Part shown: positions 34,536 to 40,865 of the stretch, piece by piece
Layout: each line of letters starts with the position of its first letter
Numbering within the stretch: the first letter of the stretch is position 1
DNA from: Streptomyces fulvoviolaceus
GTDB taxonomy: Bacteria > Actinomycetota > Actinomycetes > Streptomycetales > Streptomycetaceae
DNA: 64,000 nt
Assembly (NCBI RefSeq): GCF_000718165.1
Contig: NZ_JOEY01000043.1
Coordinates: forward strand, 62,001 to 126,000
Direction: 5' to 3'
Program-made: the position numbers and the translations under genes
Notes under the pieces: model-generated
What the model saw: only the letters and a program-made list of their open reading frames with translations
The model's database searches: none
What the model was told of the DNA's origin: nothing

Positions 34536-35432
34536 ATGGACACCGCTGTCAGCGCCGTGGTCCGGCCGGAGACACAGGTCACCGAGAAGACCGCCGGGGC
34601 CAGGACGGGTGAGGGACCACTGCCGGGAGTCGAGGAACCACGGGCCGTTGCTCCGCGCGACGCGCGGGAGCTGTCCCGCCAGTTCTTCCAGCGCCTGTCG
34701 GAACTCGAGGAAGGCACACACGAGTACCAGTACGCGCGCAACACACTCATCGAGATGAACATGTCGTTGGTGCGGTTCGCGGCCGGCCGGTTCCGGGGCC
34801 GCGGCGACGACATGGAGGACATCGTCCAGACCGGCATGATCGGCCTGATCAAGGCCATCGACCGGTTCGAGGTCTCGCGGGAGGTCGAGTTCACGTCATT
34901 CGCGCTGCCCTACATCGTCGGCGAGATCAAGCGGTTCTTCCGTGACACGACCTGGGCCGTGCACGTACCGCGGCGGCTTCAGGAACTGCGGGTCGAACTG
35001 GCCAAGGCGCGCGAGGAGCTCGCGAGCCGGCTGGACCGCGAGCCGACGGTCGCCGAACTCGCCACGCTGATGAACATCGCCGACAGCGAGGTGATCGAGG
35101 CCCAGATCGCCTCCAACGGCTACAACTCCTCGTCCCTGGACGCCGCGCTCACCGGCGACGGGCCCGAGGGCGGCGAAGCGGTCCTCGCCGACTTCATCGG
35201 CGTGGAGGAGAACGGGCTGCGGCTCGTCGAGGACTTCCAGTCACTCGCGCCGCTGATGGCCGAGCTCAGCGAGCGCGACCGGCAGATCATCCACATGCGG
35301 TTCGTGGAGGAGGCCACCCAGTCTGAGATCGGCGAGCGCCTCGGCTGCTCGCAGATGCATGTGTCCCGGCTGATCAAGCGGATCATCGCGCGGCTGCGCG
35401 AGGGCATGCTGGGCGAGCTGGGCTGCGCCTGA
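34536..35432 (+). CDS. RNA polymerase sigma factor, SigB/SigF/SigG stress subfamily
   Basis: A 298-residue alternative sigma factor (type 3). Region 2 is YQYARNTLIEMNMSLVRFAA with the core-binding GRGDDMEDIVQTGMIGLIKA and DRFEVSREVEFTSFALPYI. Region 3 covers HVPRRLQELRVELAKA and DREPTVAELATLMNI. Region 4 has LSERDRQIIHMRFVEEATQ and the DNA-binding GERLGCSQMHVSRLIKRI. S. coelicolor has nine paralogues of this type, controlling osmotic and oxidative stress and sporulation. ATG 34536 follows GGGAGAGG. A RsbW-like ATPase gene converges on it. Confidence 0.93.
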   Translation: MDTAVSAVVRPETQVTEKTAGARTGEGPLPGVEEPRAVAPRDARELSRQFFQRLSELEEGTHEYQYARNTLIEMNMSLVRFAAGRFRGRGDDMEDIVQTGMIGLIKAIDRFEVSREVEFTSFALPYIVGEIKRFFRDTTWAVHVPRRLQELRVELAKAREELASRLDREPTVAELATLMNIADSEVIEAQIASNGYNSSSLDAALTGDGPEGGEAVLADFIGVEENGLRLVEDFQSLAPLMAELSERDRQIIHMRFVEEATQSEIGERLGCSQMHVSRLIKRIIARLREGMLGELGCA

Positions 35433-35447
35433 CCCGGGCATCCGGAA

Positions 35448-35503
35448 GCGGGTGCCGCCTCCCTGTGCAGGTCCTCCCTGTGCAGGTCCGGGACGGCACC
35501 CGC
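35448..35503 (+). terminator. hairpin enclosing a 15-base tandem duplication
   Basis: Ten-base arms GCGGGTGCCG (35448-35457) and CGGCACCCGC (35494-35503) pair perfectly, 15 bases after the sigma gene stop. The loop is almost entirely two perfect abutting copies of CCTCCCTGTGCAGGT (35458-35472 and 35473-35487), each with an internal CCTG/CAGG mini-stem. It is probably the terminator of the sigma gene, its loop enlarged by slippage. Confidence 0.7.
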
Positions 35504-35505
35504 GC

Positions 35506-35520
35506 CCGACGGCCCGTCGG
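35506..35520 (-). terminator. palindrome after the ATPase gene stop
   Basis: CCGACGGCCCGTCGG is a perfect seven-base inverted repeat around one base. It lies two bases beyond the stop of the minus-strand ATPase gene, between the two convergent genes. It is short, so terminator function is tentative. Confidence 0.45.
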
Positions 35521-35522
35521 GC

Positions 35523-35978
35523 TCACTCCTTGCTGAAGCCCAGAACGGCGCGCACGCGCTTGCCGACCGGCACACGCTCCACGGCGACGTCCGCCGCCAG
35601 CGCGTGGACTATCTCCAGGCCGTGCCGGCCGACGCGTTCGGGATCCCTGGGGAAGCGCCGGGGCAGTGCGGCGCTGCTGTCGTAGACCACCACCGCCACT
35701 CCGGCGTCGGTGCCTTCCAGCTCCAGGATGTACGGGCCTCTGCTGTGCCGGTCCGCGTTGGTGACGAGTTCACTCACCACGAGCAGGACCTCGTCGTGGG
35801 CGCGGTCGTCGATGGCCGCGCACCACTCGGTTCTGAGCTGCCCGAGGAAGTGCGCGGCGAAGGACCGCGCCTCGGCGATGCATCCGGGCTCGCCGGTGTA
35901 GTGTGCCGCCCGCCGTAGCGGTTCCACGGGCACGTCGAAACCAGTCGGTATCACTGCCCCGCCCAGGTGCTCGATCAT
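35523..35978 (-). CDS. RsbW/SpoIIAB-like ATP-binding protein (anti-sigma type)
   Basis: A 151-residue single HATPase_c_2 domain, the GHKL fold used by anti-sigma serine kinases. The N-box is LLVVSELVTNADRHSRGPY, the G1-like segment VVVYDSSAALP and G2 GRHGLEIVHALA. Such proteins bind SigB-type sigma factors and phosphorylate STAS antagonists. Location beside a SigB-family gene is suggestive, but Streptomyces has dozens of such ATPases and the gene is convergent, not co-transcribed. A STAS protein is encoded at 17899-18291. ATG 35978 is the start. Confidence 0.83.
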   Translation of the reverse strand: MIEHLGGAVIPTGFDVPVEPLRRAAHYTGEPGCIAEARSFAAHFLGQLRTEWCAAIDDRAHDEVLLVVSELVTNADRHSRGPYILELEGTDAGVAVVVYDSSAALPRRFPRDPERVGRHGLEIVHALAADVAVERVPVGKRVRAVLGFSKE

Positions 35979-36066
35979 GCGTTTCTCTCTCGAAAAGCCG
36001 GACTGGCCGGACGCTGCTGCACCAGTGCTCGTACCCCGAGCGGCGCGCGGCAGTCTTCGGGCTGCG

Positions 36067-37287
36067 TCACACCCCCGGGGACACCGCCGTCGACCCGGCT
36101 GTGCTGTACATGTTCGCCGACTGTGTCGTGTCGGATGCGAGCGGGGCCGGTGACTCCGGCTCGGCCGTCGGAGGTTCGCTCGTCGGGGGCTCGGTGGAGG
36201 GCGTCTCGGAGCCCGGCGCCGACGAGGACGGGGCGGTCGAGGTCGGCGGGCACGGGGTCGTCGAGCCGCTGGGGGTTCCGGTGGCCGTGGTGGGCGACGA
36301 GACGCAGGGCGACGGGGAGGACGGTGACGTCGGCGGCGTCGTCGGAGTGGACATGCTCACCGACGGGGAGGGCTGGTGCGCCGGCGGGTCGGTCTTCTGG
36401 TCCTTGTCGCCGGTGTCGCCGGGGTGGCGGGAGAACCAGTCGTCGCGGTCGGGGTCGTAGACCACGAAGATGTTGATGACCGTCACGGAAGGCGCGACCA
36501 CGACGACGTTCGAGGGGCGGTACGACGACCAGGAGTCGCCGGTGTGCCGGGGGGTCGTCTGCTGGGCGACGGGCGGGCCGAGCGGGTTGCCGCAGGCGCA
36601 GCGCACCCGGGGTACCCCGTGGTCGTCCACGAGAACTGCCGTGCCCGCCTGCAGGACGGCCTGGTAGCTGGTGGCGGCGCCGTCGCGGTAGCCGTGGTTG
36701 GTGACGCGGGTGTCCATGCGCAGTTGCAGGGGCGTGAGCGAGCGCAGGTAGGCCGGGACTCCGGACGGGGCGACGCCGGCGACCGAGGCGAACGCCTTGT
36801 TCTTCGCCGGGGCCGCCTGGAGGGCCTTGATCTGCTTCTCCACATCGCAGCTGGAGACGTTGCGGGTGCCGCCGTAGAGGCCGGGCGCCCCGCCGTCGAC
36901 GCCGCGTACCGCGTTCGCGGGCGCGGACTCGGTGGTCGGGGAGGCGGAGACCGGTGGGGCGGAGCTGTCCGTCGCGGTCGACTCGGTGAAGGGGTCGGGG
37001 CCGGTCTTGGCTGCGGCCTGCAGGAAGACCTCGCCGCTCGCCTGGTTCGAGCCGCCGTCGGAGCGGGTGAGGACGACCGCCAGGACCACGGCGGCCACCA
37101 CGGCGGTGGCGAGCACCGCGACGCGGGGCACGGATCTCCACCAGGGCCGGTGGGGTTCCGGCTCGGGCGCTCCGCCGCTGCTGCCCGGGGGCTGCGAGGG
37201 CGGGCCCGAGGGCGGCTGCGAGGGGCCCGACAGCGGGCCGGAGGGCGGTCCTGTGGGGCGGCCCGAGGACGGAGGTTCGACGCTCAC
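36067..37287 (-). CDS. DUF6777 domain protein, membrane-anchored
   Basis: A protein of about 406 residues. A Pro/Gly/Ser-rich cytoplasmic N-terminus (SVEPPSSGRPTGPPSGPLSG) leads to one membrane helix (about 54-73, VPRVAVLATAVVAAVVLAVV). An extracellular DUF6777 domain follows, with VFLQAAAKTGPDPFTEST, GGTRNVSSCDVEKQIKALQA, a conserved RVRCACGNPLG and NVVVVAPSVTVINIFVVYD. The tail is Ser/Thr/Pro-rich. Function unknown. Start choice: GTG 37287 matches the proline-rich start I recall for relatives; ATG 37383, with GGAG four bases upstream, would add 32 residues. It diverges from the streptophobe gene. Confidence 0.75.
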   Translation of the reverse strand: MSVEPPSSGRPTGPPSGPLSGPSQPPSGPPSQPPGSSGGAPEPEPHRPWWRSVPRVAVLATAVVAAVVLAVVLTRSDGGSNQASGEVFLQAAAKTGPDPFTESTATDSSAPPVSASPTTESAPANAVRGVDGGAPGLYGGTRNVSSCDVEKQIKALQAAPAKNKAFASVAGVAPSGVPAYLRSLTPLQLRMDTRVTNHGYRDGAATSYQAVLQAGTAVLVDDHGVPRVRCACGNPLGPPVAQQTTPRHTGDSWSSYRPSNVVVVAPSVTVINIFVVYDPDRDDWFSRHPGDTGDKDQKTDPPAHQPSPSVSMSTPTTPPTSPSSPSPCVSSPTTATGTPSGSTTPCPPTSTAPSSSAPGSETPSTEPPTSEPPTAEPESPAPLASDTTQSANMYSTAGSTAVSPGV

Positions 37288-37471
37288 GAGGTCTTCTTCC
37301 CGACGTGGGATTCCTGCGGCGTTCAATCGGCGTCCGATGAGCTTTCGCCATGTTTGTACCGCTTTGTTCCACGACGAACCCATTGTGTGCTCCAGTCCGG
37401 TACGGCTCGCAAGCCGACGCGGACGGCCCTCCCGGCGGGCGCGGCGCGCGGGCGCTGCTTAGCGTGGCAGG

Positions 37472-38743
37472 GTGAGCTCGCGAACCCTCTCCGACCAGGC
37501 AGTCGTCGCCCGCCACGGCTGGGTCCAGGCCGTGGCCACGGTTCTGGGCGCGCTGGTGGCCATGGGGGTCACGGCCGGGCTCGGACTGTGGGCGGCCGGT
37601 GCGTCGGACCTTCCGGACAACGCGTTCCCGCGGGTCGTCGCGGCGACCGTGGTCACGGCCGTCGGCGGCACGATCGAGCTGTCGGGCAACGCGGGAGCGC
37701 TCGCCGACACCCAGGCCGGGCTCACCGTGATCCCGCTGTCGGTCACGCTGGTCGGCGCGCTGGTTCTCGGCGCGGGTTTCCTGCGCCCGCTGCGGCACCG
37801 GGCGGTCGCGGGAGCCGCGGAACTGGCCGGCTGGGCCGCTCGGATCGCAGTCCTGTGGCTGCTCACGCTCCTCGGACTGGCCTACGGAGCCCGCCAGACC
37901 TTCGAGCTGTCCCTCGGGGGCGACACACTCGCCGATCTCGGCGACCTGTTCGGTGTCTCGCCGAAGGTCGGCTTCAAGACCGACGTGCCGCTGACCGTGC
38001 TGTTCGGCCTGCTGTGGCTGGCGGGTGTGCTGGTGCTGGCCCTGCTGGTGTCGCGCGGGGCCGCGTTGCCTGCCCGGCTGCTGCGTTTCCAGGAGTCGGT
38101 GCGGCCGGCGGCGTACGCCATGGTCGTGCTGCTGCTCGCCTACGTCGTCCTCGGGACCGTCATCGCCCTCGTGGTGGCGGTGACGCGCGGGCATGCGGCC
38201 GAGACGCTCGCCGTGGTCCTGTTGGGCATGCCCAACCTGGTCTGGCTCACGCTCACGATCGGGCTCGGCGCCACCTGGAACGGCCGGGTGGAAGGCCCGT
38301 TCGGGCTGCCGATGCCGCATGTGCTGGACGAGGTGCTGCGTTCCTCGGACACCGCCGCGCTCAACCTGCGCACGCTCGCCGAGCACGACGGCCGGGTGTG
38401 GTGGCTGGTGGTCGTCGACGCCGTGCTGCTGCTGGCCGCCGCGTTCCTGATGGCGGCGCGCTCCCCCGCCCGGATGCGGGCCTGGCAGCACGCCGTGCAC
38501 ATGGCGGTCGCGGTCGCGCTCACAGTGCTGATGATCTGCCTCGTCGGCCGGATCTCCGCGCAGTACGGCCTGTCGGTGCTCGGCATCGGCGACCTCGGCG
38601 GCGACCTGGGCGGAGATCTCTTCCTGAAGCCCGAGTTGTGGGCCGCGGTCGGGCTCGGCCTGTTGTGGGGGCTGGTCACCGGGTTCCTCGGCGCGCTGCT
38701 GGCGCGGCCGGTGCGGCGTAAAGGTGAGCTCAAAACCGGCTGA
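37472..38743 (+). CDS. streptophobe family integral membrane protein
   Basis: A 423-residue polytopic protein with about ten hydrophobic segments. It has the streptophobe-type layout: WVQAVATVLGALVAMGVTAG, a conserved loop GGTIELSGNAGALADTQAGL, GFLRPLRHR, and a late NLVWLTLTIGLGATWNGRVE with PFGLPMPHVLDEVLR. The family is largely restricted to Streptomyces and relatives and has no known biochemical role. GTG 37472 is the start, with weak GGCAGG upstream. Its divergent DUF6777 neighbour, with the kinase/FHA/ABC operon nearby, suggests a shared envelope function; this is inference. Confidence 0.83.
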   Translation: MSSRTLSDQAVVARHGWVQAVATVLGALVAMGVTAGLGLWAAGASDLPDNAFPRVVAATVVTAVGGTIELSGNAGALADTQAGLTVIPLSVTLVGALVLGAGFLRPLRHRAVAGAAELAGWAARIAVLWLLTLLGLAYGARQTFELSLGGDTLADLGDLFGVSPKVGFKTDVPLTVLFGLLWLAGVLVLALLVSRGAALPARLLRFQESVRPAAYAMVVLLLAYVVLGTVIALVVAVTRGHAAETLAVVLLGMPNLVWLTLTIGLGATWNGRVEGPFGLPMPHVLDEVLRSSDTAALNLRTLAEHDGRVWWLVVVDAVLLLAAAFLMAARSPARMRAWQHAVHMAVAVALTVLMICLVGRISAQYGLSVLGIGDLGGDLGGDLFLKPELWAAVGLGLLWGLVTGFLGALLARPVRRKGELKTG

Positions 38744-38794
38744 CGCGTACCGCCGGGCGTGACAGGGTGCGCTCAGCCGAGGAAAGGGCAGGAC

Positions 38795-39208
38795 ATGACG
38801 CTGGCTCTCGAAGACCGCCTGGCCGTCACCGAGTTGATCGCAGTGCACGGCCACCTGGTGGACGCCGGGGAGCTCGACCGGGCGGTCGAGGTCTTCACCA
38901 CGGACGTCGTCTACGACCTGTCCGACTTCGGCCAAGGTGAGGTCACCGGGCTTGCCGCGCTCAAGGACACGGCGTTGGCGTCGGGTGCGGGGAACCCTGT
39001 CGCGCATCACGTCACCAACGTGGTGGTCGAGGAGGTGTCCGAGGGCAGGGTCCGCGCCCGCTCCAAGGGCCTGGGGGTCATGGCGGACGGCTCGTGCGGG
39101 TCGGTGACGTACGAGGATGTGGTGGTCCGGGTCGACGCGGGCTGGCGGATCAGCCACCGCACGGTGCGGGCGCGGCGCGTGCCGTTGAACGGCCTGGGGC
39201 AGGATTGA
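38795..39208 (+). CDS. SnoaL-like/NTF2-fold protein
   Basis: A 137-residue protein with a SnoaL_4-type alpha+beta barrel: LEDRLAVTELIAVHGHLVDA, FTTDVVYDLSDFG, AHHVTNVVVEE, and the terminal WRISHRTVRARR. The helix-then-Asp/His layout resembles ring-hydroxylating dioxygenase small subunits and SnoaL cyclases, but no partner genes are present. ATG 38795 has GGAAAGGGCAGG upstream. Ligand or reaction unknown. Confidence 0.8.
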   Translation: MTLALEDRLAVTELIAVHGHLVDAGELDRAVEVFTTDVVYDLSDFGQGEVTGLAALKDTALASGAGNPVAHHVTNVVVEEVSEGRVRARSKGLGVMADGSCGSVTYEDVVVRVDAGWRISHRTVRARRVPLNGLGQD

Positions 39209-39241
39209 GGGGCTGAGCGAGGCCAGAAGTCCGGTGCGGCA

Positions 39242-39313
39242 GCGCCCTGAAGGGGCGCGGGGCTGTGTCGATATGCGGCTCCGCCGAGGGGCGCGACCAG
39301 CCACAACGGACCC
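39242..39313. repeat. dispersed Streptomyces intergenic repeat, copy 1
   Basis: The segment has a GCGCCCTGAAGGGGCGC hairpin, GGGGCTGT, then GCGGCTCCGCCG (a second palindromic core) and GCGCGACCAGCCACAACGG. It is the reverse-complement relative of 51035-51106. It lies between convergent genes (SnoaL-like and kinase) and may act as a terminator. I recall this motif as common in Streptomyces intergenic regions. Confidence 0.75.
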
Positions 39314-39345
39314 GCGGTCGACGCACCGGCCATCCGGCGGAGCGC

Positions 39346-40323
39346 TCAGTGCTCACGGAAGACCGGTTCGGCCCACCGGGGCGGCGGCTGCGGCGCGGCC
39401 ACATCCGGTTCCACGGCTCTCAGGGCGACCTCCGTCGGCAGGTGACCGCCCTCCGCGGCTGCTCGCAGGGCGGCGACGAAGGCGAGGCAAGAATCGTGGC
39501 GGTCGTCGGGGGCCTTGGCGAGGGCCTTCGCGAACGCGGCATCGAGCGGTGCCGGGAGGTCGGGCCGGGATTCGGTCAGCGCGGGCGGCGCGTCGTACTG
39601 GTGGGCCCACAGCAGGGCCATGTCGTCGTCGCGGCGGAAGGGCGGGCGGCCCGCCAGGGTCTCGTAGACGACGCAGGCGAGGCCGTAGACGTCGCAGCGT
39701 CCGTCGACCGGGCGGCCCGAGATCTGCTCGGGGGCCACGTAGTCGAGCGTGCCGACGAACTGGCCGACCGTCGTGAACCCGGTCAGGGACAGCGACTTCT
39801 TCGTGAGGCCGAAGTCGGTGAGGTAGACGTGCTCGGGGTGGTCGCTGTCGGTGCCGCGGGCGACCAGGATGTTGCCGGGCTTCACGTCCCGGTGGACCAG
39901 CCCGTGCTCGTGGGCCGCGTCGAGCGCGGAGGCGACCTGGGCGGCGATCCGCAGGGCGGTCGCGAGGGGCAACGGCCCCTGTCTGTCGAGCAGATGGCGC
40001 AGGTCGCTGCCGGCGACGAACCGCATCGCGATGTACAGGACGCCGTCCGTCTCGCCTGCCTCGAAGACCGGCACGATATTGGGGTGGTCGATCGCGGCGG
40101 CCACCCGGGACTCGTGGCTGAAGCGCTTGCGGAAGGTGTCGTTGCGGGCGAGTTCGGGGGCGAGCAGCTTGAGCGCGACGGTCCGGTCCAGGCGCAGGTC
40201 CCGGGCCCGGTAGACGACGGCCATGCCGCCGCGGCCGATCTCGCGCTCGATGCGGTAGCCCGCCACCTGCCGGCCGATCAGTTCGGAGGGACGGCCCGAG
40301 AACAGGCTCGTCTCACGTGCCAT
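39346..40323 (-). CDS. soluble Ser/Thr protein kinase (Hanks type)
   Basis: A 325-residue kinase with a complete catalytic domain (about 20-285). It has the Gly-rich loop IGRGGMAVVYRARD, K52 (VALKLL), catalytic D146 in HRDVKPGN, DFG at 170-172, an activation segment with several Thr/Ser, and GTLDYVAPEQ. Unlike PknA/PknB-like kinases it lacks a transmembrane helix and PASTA domains; only a short Pro-rich tail follows. It is the last gene of a three-gene operon, overlapping the SH3-like gene by 11 bases, downstream of an FHA-ABC transporter. The FHA domains are its obvious candidate phosphothreonine readers. Confidence 0.92.
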   Translation of the reverse strand: MARETSLFSGRPSELIGRQVAGYRIEREIGRGGMAVVYRARDLRLDRTVALKLLAPELARNDTFRKRFSHESRVAAAIDHPNIVPVFEAGETDGVLYIAMRFVAGSDLRHLLDRQGPLPLATALRIAAQVASALDAAHEHGLVHRDVKPGNILVARGTDSDHPEHVYLTDFGLTKKSLSLTGFTTVGQFVGTLDYVAPEQISGRPVDGRCDVYGLACVVYETLAGRPPFRRDDDMALLWAHQYDAPPALTESRPDLPAPLDAAFAKALAKAPDDRHDSCLAFVAALRAAAEGGHLPTEVALRAVEPDVAAPQPPPRWAEPVFREH

Positions 40324-40858
40324 CGGGGATCACGACCTGGGTGGGGGCGTGGCCGGGATCCTCGGCTGCGGCACGGGGTCCGTCGTCGGTCGCGTAGGTG
40401 CTCAGCCGGGTCCCGTCCGCGTACACCCACCGCGCGTGCGCGGCGTCGTACAGCCACACGGACTCCCCGTCGACGACCACGCCGATCCGCAGTCCTCGCG
40501 TACGGCCCTGGAAGGCCTCGCCGTCGAGGCCGCCGGCGGCGAGCTCGTCGACGGCGACCCGGTAGCGGGAGAGCGTCTCGTCGGCGCGGGCCAGCAGGGG
40601 GCGCGGGTCGGCGGTGCGGGTCAGGGGGCTTTCGGCCGCGGGCGGGTCCTGCGGCACGGCGAGCAGGAAGCGGGCGTCGACCCAGGCCGACCAGCCGTTG
40701 GCGCACAGGACGTGTCCCCAGTCGCCGCGCCGCTCTACGAGCCGGACCGGCAGCAGCGGGTCGAGGGGCAGTGTGGGCCGGGCGGGGTCGGGGGCCTCCC
40801 AGGCGGGCATGCCGATGCCGGGGACGACGTGGGTGGGACGGAAGCCGGGGGTCGTCAT
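40313..40858 (-). CDS. SH3-like domain protein between kinase and FHA-ABC genes
   Basis: A 181-residue protein. The N-terminal part LPVRLVERRGDWGHVLCANG followed by WSAWVDARFLL reads like a bacterial SH3-type small beta-barrel. A helical middle (ADETLSRYRVAVDELAAG) and a C-terminal beta region (RIGVVVDGESVWLYDAAHAR) follow. No signal peptide or membrane segment is seen, so it is probably cytoplasmic. ATG 40858 lies four bases after AGGAGCGTG and eight bases beyond the transporter stop. The operon position suggests an adaptor for the kinase or transporter; this is inference. Confidence 0.65.
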   Translation of the reverse strand: MTTPGFRPTHVVPGIGMPAWEAPDPARPTLPLDPLLPVRLVERRGDWGHVLCANGWSAWVDARFLLAVPQDPPAAESPLTRTADPRPLLARADETLSRYRVAVDELAAGGLDGEAFQGRTRGLRIGVVVDGESVWLYDAAHARWVYADGTRLSTYATDDGPRAAAEDPGHAPTQVVIPDGT

Positions 40859-40865
40859 CACGCTC

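Noticed and set aside
35975..39304. 1109-codon minus-strand frame spanning DUF6777, streptophobe and SnoaL-like genes
   Set aside because: Its length comes from GC bias; composition is Arg/Gly/Pro/His-rich and three better-supported genes occupy the region.
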